Shown here one piece after another: positions 13,821 to 19,164 of a stretch of DNA of 19,164 nucleotides. Below the pieces are notes generated by a model that worked only from the letters and a program-made list of their open reading frames with translations, had not been told where the DNA came from and ran no database searches. Source of the stretch: LH-M37 sp032251315. GTDB lineage: Bacteria; Pseudomonadota; Gammaproteobacteria; SZUA-229. The position numbers were made by a program, and so were the translations under genes. The stretch spans positions 1-19,164 of the forward strand of contig JAVVEE010000049.1 of assembly GCA_032251315.1 (NCBI GenBank). The letters are read 5' to 3'. Position 1 is the first letter of the stretch, and every line of letters begins with the position of its first letter.

Positions 13821-14414
13821 ATGGCCAACTGCGACTGCGATATAGAGATCAACAATCGCGAACAGGGCAAAGTTTTAATTATTCTACTGGGCATTAATGC
13901 CGTGATGTTTTTAATTGAAATTATCCTGGGTATCATCAGTGAGTCCACCGCCCTCATCGCCGATTCTCTGGACATGCTGGCCGACGCCACCATCTATGGC
14001 ATCTCGCTGTACGCCGTTGGCAGAGCCGGTGCGCTTAAAATCAGGGCCGCTTTTGCCAGCGGTATCTTACAGCTTCTGTTTGGCGTGATTGTCGCCGTTG
14101 ATGTGCTGCGTCGACTGATCTGGGGCAGCGATCCGGAATCACTGCTGATGATCACAGTCGGTCTACTGGCGCTGATCGCCAACACCTCCTGTCTGCTACT
14201 TATTGCCAAACACCGAGAAGGTGAAGTGCACATGCGCGCCAGCTGGATTTTTTCCAAAAACGATGTTATCGCCAACCTGGGCATTATTATCGGCGGTGGC
14301 CTGGTTTACCTTCTGGATTCAAGGTTTCCGGACCTCCTCATCGGCATGATGATCTCGATTCTGGTTATGCGCGGCGGCCTGATCATCATCAAAGATGCTA
14401 AAAGTGAGCTTTAA
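13821..14414 (+). CDS. Short CDF-like cation transporter lacking the cytoplasmic domain
   Basis: A 197-residue membrane protein of the cation diffusion facilitator type with about six hydrophobic segments. TM2 keeps ADSLDMLADA (47-56; Asp48, Asp51, Asp55 as metal ligands). In TM5 the canonical HxxxD has become FSKND (Phe144...Asp148), so only the Asp remains. The C-terminal cytoplasmic metal-sensing domain of full-length CDFs is missing; the protein ends right after TM6. The N-terminus carries NCDCDIE, a small Cys/Asp cluster that may bind metal. Overlap with the preceding VIT transporter in one operon supports a role in metal export. Metal specificity is not predictable. Confidence 0.85.
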   Translation: MANCDCDIEINNREQGKVLIILLGINAVMFLIEIILGIISESTALIADSLDMLADATIYGISLYAVGRAGALKIRAAFASGILQLLFGVIVAVDVLRRLIWGSDPESLLMITVGLLALIANTSCLLLIAKHREGEVHMRASWIFSKNDVIANLGIIIGGGLVYLLDSRFPDLLIGMMISILVMRGGLIIIKDAKSEL

Positions 14415-14485
14415 CCGGTCATGCAGAATTATTGTTATTCGCTTAAGTCCTGTTTATTAGATAAAATGCCACCTCATTATTAATC

Positions 14486-14698
14486 GTGAATCAAAATATG
14501 ACTATTGCAGAATTCGAAGAAATTTCCCTAATCCTTGGAATTGGCGGCCTGGTGCTGCTCATGATTTTTATTCTCTACAAGCTTGCAGAGGAATCGAAGG
14601 CGGGCAAGTTCGGCACTCTGGTTATCTTCTTTTCACTGGGCCTGGGCTTTGTCGGCTTTGCTGCAAAATATGTCATCAAGCAATTCCTGGAGATTTAA
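14486..14698 (+). CDS. DUF2788 small membrane protein
   Basis: A 70-residue protein with two transmembrane helices (about 15-33 and 43-63) separated by the basic loop KLAEESKAGKFGT. The loop and the second helix (LVIFFSLGLGFVGFAAKYVIK) are characteristic of DUF2788, a small gammaproteobacterial family of unknown function. The start is uncertain: GTG at 14486 or the in-frame ATG at 14498; neither has a clear ribosome site. It is separated from the CDF gene by 71 bp. The following 14699-14868 gap is AT-rich with no gene. Confidence 0.8.
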   Translation: MNQNMTIAEFEEISLILGIGGLVLLMIFILYKLAEESKAGKFGTLVIFFSLGLGFVGFAAKYVIKQFLEI

Positions 14699-14868
14699 AC
14701 TGACTATTTATCTGTGGTCATGCTATTTACCAGATAAAAAACTATTCGACACAGCAACGCTGAAAAAAACCATTCTTTTTTTATAAAAAATCTTCATATA
14801 CACACACTGGCAGCGTCTGGTAAAAAAAACTTCGCGGAATTATGATAGCTTTAATATATTTCACTCAA

Positions 14869-14901
14869 ACCTGAATCCGCGATTAAGCCACGGATTCAGG
14901 T
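14869..14901. repeat. 33-bp palindromic repeat, copy C
   Basis: The best-preserved copy: a 13-bp stem (ACCTGAATCCGCG opposite CACGGATTCAGGT, with one mismatch) around a 7-base loop. It lies 20 bases before the ribosome site of the first slp gene and is in inverse orientation to the other two copies if the asymmetric loop (GCTTAAT) is used as guide. Confidence 0.8.
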
Positions 14902-14930
14902 CGAACAAATATTTCCAACAGGTGACGTTT

Positions 14931-15488
14931 ATGAAAACTAAATTACGTTCCAGCCGGTTATTTATAGGGTTATCATTTGCCATGCTGTTGTCAGCCTGCG
15001 CCTCTCACGTTCCGCCGGAGATCAAACAGTCACTGGAGGGCGCTCCCACGCTGGCAGAAGTTCGAGATCAGCCTCAGGCCTATCTGTCACAAAAGGTACG
15101 TTGGGGAGGCGTCATTCTTAATCTTGAAAACCGGCAGGATACCAGCTGGCTGACCATTCTCGCCTACCCGCTGAATGAACAGGGAAAACCTCAGGTCTCC
15201 GATCACAGTTCCGGTCGATTTATCGCTGAAGCAAATGATTTTTTAGAGCCTTCAGTCTACAGTCGTGATCGAAAAATTACCGTCATCGGCCGCCTTATCA
15301 AAACTGAAACGATCAAGGTGGGGGACTTCCCTTATGAGCATCCGGTCGTTGACGTGTCACAGCGTTATTTATGGCCGGAGGAACAGGAGCTGTCCGATTA
15401 TAATTACCCACCGTACTGGTGGTATGATCCGTGGTATTACCCCTATTACCCTTGGCACTATCCCTATTATCCGCATTACTATCGTTGA
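14931..15488 (+). CDS. Slp family outer-membrane lipoprotein with aromatic tail
   Basis: A 185-residue lipoprotein: the signal peptide ends at a lipobox LLSAC with Cys23, and Ala at +2 predicts outer-membrane sorting. The body shows the Slp-family segments VRWGGVILNLENRQDTSWLT, ILAYPLNEQGKPQ, GRFIAE, DRKITVIGRL and HPVVDVSQRYLWP. The C-terminal 29 residues (157-185) are a low-complexity tail of 13 Tyr, 7 Pro, 4 Trp and 2 His. The ATG at 14931 is preferred because AGGTGA is 5-6 bases upstream; a GTG at 14922 overlaps that site. E. coli Slp is a starvation/stationary-phase and acid-stress lipoprotein; its biochemical role is unclear. A second slp gene follows 20 bp downstream. Confidence 0.93.
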   Translation: MKTKLRSSRLFIGLSFAMLLSACASHVPPEIKQSLEGAPTLAEVRDQPQAYLSQKVRWGGVILNLENRQDTSWLTILAYPLNEQGKPQVSDHSSGRFIAEANDFLEPSVYSRDRKITVIGRLIKTETIKVGDFPYEHPVVDVSQRYLWPEEQELSDYNYPPYWWYDPWYYPYYPWHYPYYPHYYR

Positions 15489-15508
15489 AGCGGCGAAGGA
15501 GAACGAGC

Positions 15509-16003
15509 ATGCACCAGAAATTTCTATTGTTGGCCCCAGTGGCTTTACTCATCACCCTGCTCGCGGGATGCGCGACTTCGCCCGACTTCGATACCACCGG
15601 GGTTGATCGATCCCTCACCCCTCGCAGCGTTGTCGCCGAGCCTGAAATCAGTCGCGGAAAGACCGTACTCTGGGGCGGCACCATTCTCAATACCAGCAAT
15701 CTTGAGAACATGACGCAGATCGAGGTTCTGGCCTATCCACTTGATTCGTCGCAACGACCCCTGCTGGAAGACAAGCCACTGGGGCGGTTCATGGTTGAAC
15801 ACGAGGGCTATCTTGAAACCGCCACATTTGCTCAGGGCAGACTCATTTCCGTCCTCGGCAACATTGGTGATACCCAGAGTGGCAAGGTCGGTAAAAGTCC
15901 GTACACCTATCCGGTAGTGATTGCCCAACAACTGCATCTGTGGTCACTTCACGACCCCAGAAGTCGAACCAGTTTCCATCTCGGCATCGGTGTTCGCCTT
16001 TAG
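15509..16003 (+). CDS. Second Slp family outer-membrane lipoprotein
   Basis: A 164-residue paralogue of the preceding gene. The signal peptide MHQKFLLLAPVALLITLLAG precedes Cys21 in lipobox LAGC, with Ala at +2. The shared Slp pattern is visible: VLWGGTILNTSNLENMTQIE, VLAYPLDSSQRP, GRFMVE, GRLISVLGNI, YTYPVVIAQQLHLW. It lacks the Tyr/Pro-rich tail and ends with a short FHLGIGVRL segment instead. The ATG at 15509 is chosen because GGAGA lies about 6-7 bases upstream; the longer in-frame reading upstream overlaps the first slp gene and has no lipobox logic. Tandem arrangement indicates duplication and co-transcription. Confidence 0.92.
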   Translation: MHQKFLLLAPVALLITLLAGCATSPDFDTTGVDRSLTPRSVVAEPEISRGKTVLWGGTILNTSNLENMTQIEVLAYPLDSSQRPLLEDKPLGRFMVEHEGYLETATFAQGRLISVLGNIGDTQSGKVGKSPYTYPVVIAQQLHLWSLHDPRSRTSFHLGIGVRL

Positions 16004-16018
16004 AGGAACGAAAAAAAT

Positions 16019-16090
16019 AGTTGGCAGTTGGCAGTTGGCAGTTGGCAGTTGGCAGTTATTAATTTGCGGTTAAAAACTTTTAACTGTCTA
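16019..16090. repeat. AGTTGGC tandem repeat element, copy 2, in a convergent gene junction
   Basis: Five perfect AGTTGGC units plus AGTT cover 16019-16057, followed by TTTTAACTGTCTA at 16077-16089, the same end motif as the copy at 10605-10720. It starts 15 bases after the slp stop. A CTGCGG/CCGCAG dyad follows at 16109-16136. The gap to the next gene (ending 16172) holds nothing else. Confidence 0.75.
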
Positions 16091-16171
16091 CTTATAATTA
16101 TGTTCTTTCTGCGGTGAGTGCGCTCCGCTTCCGCAGCCGATTCATCCTGAATCCGACAGCCTCCTAATTAG

Positions 16172-16807
16172 TTATTTCTGTACTTGAAAATCCTGTGGCA
16201 GCACGTATTGCATGACCTCTTTGGCTTCCTCAAAGACGGCTATATCAAGACCTTTTTCCGGATATAGCCAGTGGGTTACTCCTTCTCGCTGAATGCGCTG
16301 TTCCGGCTCACCAAAGCGGGCCTGTATTATCGCTTCATCCAGATTAAGCGACGGGATAAAAGTGATGCCGCTTATGGTTTCTGCCAGCACCTGCGGCAAA
16401 TCATCCGGTGATGGCAGATATTTTACAGCCTGGCCGCTCGACATATATTCTGACTTTATCGCCTGCTCACGCCAGCGCTGAATATTTTCTTCACTGCTAC
16501 TGGTCTGCAATATCAGCTTGCCCGAGAGCAAGCCAGCACGGTAATTCCCATAATACATTTCAAGATCACCGACCTCACCGGTACCGGCAACAATCGCCAG
16601 TTCCATATCGTGACCCAAAATATCCAGCGCGTCTGATAACCGGCTTGTGCCCAAATGCAGCCCAAAAACCTGAGTCGAACCGTCAGGCATAATTTCAATC
16701 TGCCAGGGCAAACCGGTTAATGGTGATGCATCGTCTGTTTTTTCTGGAAACGAGAACACCAGCAATACTGCCGCCAGCAAGGCGAATAATAATAAAAATA
16801 TTTTCAC
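16172..16807 (-). CDS. Membrane-anchored or secreted protein, function unknown
   Basis: A 211-residue protein with an N-terminal hydrophobic segment (about 2-20) without a lipobox, so a signal anchor or uncleaved signal peptide. I do not recognise the domain. The remainder looks soluble and periplasmic: VFGLHLGTSRLSDALDILGH, a segment resembling small outer-membrane-associated folds where a residue series GxxLGxSxxxxxxxLG follows a short beta strand, then VGDLEMYYGNYRAGLLSGKL, ISGITFIPSLNLDEAIIQAR and FGEPEQRIQREGVTHWLYPE. The FG-x-PE-x-R...HWLYP pattern is reminiscent of SmpA/BamE-like repeats, an inference only. The start is GTG at 16807 with no good ribosome site; GGAG lies 13 bases upstream. 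Convergent with the slp genes. Confidence 0.75.
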   Translation of the reverse strand: MKIFLLLFALLAAVLLVFSFPEKTDDASPLTGLPWQIEIMPDGSTQVFGLHLGTSRLSDALDILGHDMELAIVAGTGEVGDLEMYYGNYRAGLLSGKLILQTSSSEENIQRWREQAIKSEYMSSGQAVKYLPSPDDLPQVLAETISGITFIPSLNLDEAIIQARFGEPEQRIQREGVTHWLYPEKGLDIAVFEEAKEVMQYVLPQDFQVQK

Positions 16808-16928
16808 TGAAGTTAAAATTCTCCATATAACTTAATTAATAAAGCATCGCGTTTTTGGCATTATAACGCGAACAAAATTCTTGTTGTGATTTGTTTGGTT
16901 TGATATTGGTAGATCGAAAGGCATCCAT

Positions 16929-16962
16929 AAAAAAACCCGGCGTTTTCACTGCCGGGCTTTTT
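16929..16962 (-). terminator. Rho-independent terminator after the outer-membrane barrel gene
   Basis: CCCGGC (16936-16941) pairs with GCCGGG (16951-16956), with A-runs on the left and T-runs on the right, so on the minus strand it ends in a run of seven T. It lies about 50 bases beyond the barrel stop codon and could also block read-through in the other direction. Confidence 0.85.
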
Positions 16963-17010
16963 CAATTTTGCATTTCCGTTCAGGCGATCATATTGCCTGA
17001 TGTTCAAGCT

Positions 17011-17724
17011 TTAGAAATGCAGGAATGCGCCTACCATCATGCCTTTGAATTCAAGGTCGGCATTGACTTTATCCAGGCCTTTTAATTCAAGATTGGTGGT
17101 TTTCAGGCCCAGCTCAAAGCCGATCACGCCCATTTCATACAGAGCGCGAATACGTACATCGTTGTAGCTGGCGTCGGAGTAGCTGATGGTATTGATGTCT
17201 GCACCAATAGATAAACCGGTTAAAGGCAGATCGAACTGAGCGGCAACATACACCATGGGAATGGTTTCAGAGACGGCGACCCTTTCGTTGCCCACGCTAA
17301 AATCGGCATCCAGCTTACGCGCGGTAAAGCCGAAATCGAAGTTTACCCAGTTGTCCAGCAGGCGCCAGTACAGAATGGCATCGGTGTTATCGATGTTGAT
17401 GGCCGAATTGCCCGAAACAGGAACACCATTAAAGGTGAAACCAGTCGCTACCGTGCCGGTATGGCCCATGGTCGCTCTTTCCACGCGCAAATTCGGCACC
17501 AGGGGCACGAAATGCTCAAACGCGGCGTAGACGTAGCTGTCTTTCTCACCACTGTATTTCAGATCCGATTCCATATTAATCTGATCATCACCGACGGTGC
17601 CAAAACTGCCCGATGGGTCGTGATCCCAGACACCGCCGCCTATATACAGGCCCAGGGCGTCCGCATTTGCATTACTGGATAAGGCCGACAGGGCCAGTAT
17701 CATTGATATTGTTGTTTTACGCAT
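17011..17724 (-). CDS. TIGR04219-type outer-membrane beta-barrel protein
   Basis: A 237-residue outer-membrane protein. The signal peptide ends near Ala21 (SSNANA/DALG) and the mature protein begins LGLYIGGGVWDHDPSGSFG, the start typical of TIGR04219 barrels. Alternating hydrophobic/polar strands follow (for example YVYAAFEHFVPLVPNLRVE, ALYEMGVIGFELGLKTTNLE), and the C-terminus is GAFLHF with terminal Phe, the BAM recognition signal. The ATG at 17724 is 8 bases from GGGAG; a GTG at 17730 is only 2 bases from it and is rejected. A promoter (TTGATC-N18-TATTAT) and a terminator bracket the gene, so it is monocistronic. The function of this family is not established. Confidence 0.88.
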   Translation of the reverse strand: MRKTTISMILALSALSSNANADALGLYIGGGVWDHDPSGSFGTVGDDQINMESDLKYSGEKDSYVYAAFEHFVPLVPNLRVERATMGHTGTVATGFTFNGVPVSGNSAINIDNTDAILYWRLLDNWVNFDFGFTARKLDADFSVGNERVAVSETIPMVYVAAQFDLPLTGLSIGADINTISYSDASYNDVRIRALYEMGVIGFELGLKTTNLELKGLDKVNADLEFKGMMVGAFLHF

Positions 17725-17749
17725 GTTCACATCTCCCGATAAAAAATCA

Positions 17750-17779
17750 ATAATAGTTTAGCAGACGCCGGTTGATCAA
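17750..17779 (-). promoter_or_regulatory. Sigma-70-type promoter of the barrel gene
   Basis: On the minus strand TTGATC (17774-17779) and TATTAT (17750-17755) are 18 bp apart, 4 of 6 and 5 of 6 matches to consensus, about 26 bases before the start codon. The short distance leaves just enough for the GGGAG ribosome site. Confidence 0.55.
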
Positions 17780-17861
17780 TCTGTGAACCGCATATAATTT
17801 TTTAATTATTCATCAATCGGTGCACTACACTACTTTTGTTTTTCTCAGAGCATCAGCGAAT

Positions 17862-18935
17862 CTACAGTGCCGGATAATCGGTATAGCCTTTCTCGTCGCC
17901 ACCGTAAAACGTTGATTTATCAGCTGTTGCCAGCTCCGCACCGGTTTTGAATCGCTCCACCAGATCAGGATTTGAGATAAACAGGGTTCCAAAGGAGACC
18001 ATATCCGCCTCGTCATTTTTCACCGCCTGATTGGCACGCTCAAAATCATAGCCGCAATTTGCCATGTACGGCCCGGTAAAACGTGATTTTATCTGCGCAT
18101 AATCCAGCTCACGTTTGTCGCTGCCCATATCGCCTTCCAGCACATGCAGATAGGCCGGTTTAAAACCATCCAGCATTTCGGTGACGGCGTTAAAGGTATT
18201 CTGTGCATCGCTGTCGTGCATATCATTAAAGCTGTTTTCGGGAGAGATTCGCACGCCTACCTTGCGATTGCCGATAACCGCACACACCGCCTCAACCACT
18301 TCGCGCAGTAATCGCATCCGATTCTCGACACTGCCGCCGTATTCGTCTTCGCGCTGGTTGCTGCCATCGCGCAGAAACTGATCCAGCAGATAGCCATTCG
18401 CGGCATGAATTTCCACGCCCTCGAATCCCGCCTGCATGGCTCTACGTGCGGCGTTGACATAATCCGCAATGATGCCCGGCAGCTCGTCTTTTGCCAGTGC
18501 ACGCGGCTCAACAAATTCCTGCAAACCATCATAGGTGAAGGCCTCACCTTCCGGTTTGATGGCAGAGGGTGCTACCGGTAACTGACCGTCGGGCTGTAAC
18601 GAAGGGTGCGAGATGCGCCCGACATGCCATAGCTGTAAAAAAATATGTCCATTTTTTTCGTGCACCGCATCGGTCACCCGCTTCCAGCCCGCCACCTGCT
18701 CATCATTGTGTATCCCCGGTGTCGCCGGGTAACCCACGCCCTGCGGTGATATCTGTGTGGCTTCGGTAATTATCATGCCTGCACTGGCGCGCTGCTGGTA
18801 ATAGGTCGCGTTCATCTCGGTGGGGACATTGCCCTCACCGGCACGATTGCGCGTCATTGGTGCCATAATAATTCGGCTAGGAAAAGTGTAATCACCCACC
18901 TCAATCGGATCGAACAAATCGTGTTGTGTAATCAT
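17862..18935 (-). CDS. Old Yellow Enzyme family alkene/NEM reductase
   Basis: A 357-residue FMN-dependent NADPH oxidoreductase of the NemA type, reducing activated alkenes (enones, maleimides) and nitro compounds in the cytosol. Visible: LFDPIEVGDYTFPSRIIMAPMTRNRA near the N-terminus in family order, YYQQRASAGMIITEATQIS, LQLWHVGRISH, the substrate-binding HAANGYLLDQFLRDGSNQRE with its His and Asn pair and Tyr, and EYGGSVENRMRL. FGTLFISNPDL near the C-terminus is the FMN phosphate site. The ATG at 18935 is chosen over one 18 codons upstream because GGGAG is 9 bases before it. Detoxification of electrophiles is the usual role; nemA is the closest named relative but orthology is not proven. Confidence 0.95.
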   Translation of the reverse strand: MITQHDLFDPIEVGDYTFPSRIIMAPMTRNRAGEGNVPTEMNATYYQQRASAGMIITEATQISPQGVGYPATPGIHNDEQVAGWKRVTDAVHEKNGHIFLQLWHVGRISHPSLQPDGQLPVAPSAIKPEGEAFTYDGLQEFVEPRALAKDELPGIIADYVNAARRAMQAGFEGVEIHAANGYLLDQFLRDGSNQREDEYGGSVENRMRLLREVVEAVCAVIGNRKVGVRISPENSFNDMHDSDAQNTFNAVTEMLDGFKPAYLHVLEGDMGSDKRELDYAQIKSRFTGPYMANCGYDFERANQAVKNDEADMVSFGTLFISNPDLVERFKTGAELATADKSTFYGGDEKGYTDYPAL

Positions 18936-18972
18936 TGTTTTATACTCCCGAAAATATTCATCATAGTGTATG

Positions 18973-19021
18973 ACTTCATGCAGCACCAATGCAATGATCT
19001 TTAGCCGTTAGTGCATGAAGT
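18973..19021. promoter_or_regulatory. Perfect 10-bp inverted repeat upstream of the Old Yellow Enzyme gene
   Basis: ACTTCATGCA (18973-18982) and TGCATGAAGT (19012-19021) are perfect inverse copies 29 bases apart, 38 bases before the start codon of the reductase gene on the minus strand. A paired operator or a leader hairpin is possible. A T-run follows on the + strand. The rest of the 18936-19090 gap holds no gene. Confidence 0.45.
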
Positions 19022-19090
19022 TTTTGCTTTATAAAACCATAAAAAGCACGCATAAATTTACTCGAAAAAAAAGGCGTACACCCTTTCTTA

Positions 19091-19164
19091 CTATTGAGTT
19101 ATATGGAAAGGATACCCTTCAATCAAGACGCGCTGAGAATACATCCGTGTACGCTCGGCAGCAG
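19091..19164. mobile_element. MITE-like element, second copy, cut by the window edge
   Basis: It begins CTATTGAGTTA directly after TA (19089-19090) and matches the reverse complement of the 3592-3721 element for all 74 visible bases except two, so it is in opposite orientation. The remaining about 56 bp lie outside the window. The match starts exactly at the predicted element boundary, which independently confirms that boundary. Confidence 0.85.

Noticed and set aside
16109..16136. CTGCGG/CCGCAG dyad near 16109-16136 as a terminator
   Set aside because: The stem is only 6 bp with a long loop and no T-run on either side.
1..19164. CRISPR array, tRNA or rRNA genes, prophage genes
   Set aside because: No regularly spaced direct repeats of CRISPR size, no cloverleaf-like or conserved rRNA segments, and no phage proteins were seen on reading both strands.

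Overview
The window looks like chromosomal DNA of a chemolithoautotrophic gammaproteobacterium, plausibly a sulfur oxidiser. The main evidence is a form I RuBisCO locus with the CbbQ/CbbO activase pair, combined with Slp-type lipoproteins, a DUF2788 membrane protein, a TIGR04219-type outer-membrane barrel and an HBM-type chemoreceptor. Genus assignment is inference; no rRNA or other strong taxonomic marker is present.

Layout. (1) 1-7939 is a carbon-fixation locus. A divergent LysR-type regulator (cbbR, cut by the window edge) faces cbbL and cbbS. A strong hairpin with a T-run follows cbbS, then come a small unknown gene, cbbQ, cbbO, a second small unknown gene and a class II aldolase. The order suggests RuBisCO is made in excess and its activase at a lower level through the terminator. 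The aldolase is unusual: it carries a C-terminal Dabb-type domain and a Gln where the family normally has a zinc-ligand His. (2) 8063-9815 holds a DUF4202 gene behind a candidate promoter/operator, a decayed ISL3-like transposase tail, and adk with a four-cysteine zinc lid. (3) 9928-12682 holds a flavin reductase convergent with a methyl-accepting chemotaxis protein. (4) 13046-16003 holds a VIT/CCC1 metal transporter, a short CDF-like transporter, a DUF2788 protein and two tandem Slp lipoproteins, all on the + strand. (5) 16172-18935 holds an unrecognised membrane-anchored protein, an outer-membrane barrel and an Old Yellow Enzyme, all on the - strand.

The most informative structure outside genes is a nested set of small repeats. 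A 33-bp palindrome occurs before the aldolase and before the first slp gene. A third copy between cbbQ and cbbO is split by a 130-bp palindromic MITE-like element flanked by TA on both sides. Removing the MITE and one TA restores exactly 33 bp matching the copy at 14869 at 31 of 33 positions. A second copy of the MITE, in opposite orientation and also preceded by TA, begins at 19091 and runs off the window. A separate repeat family built on the 7-mer AGTTGGC sits in both convergent gene junctions (10605-10720 and 16019-16090), with 2 and 5 units respectively.

No rRNA, tRNA, CRISPR array, prophage or intact IS element was found.
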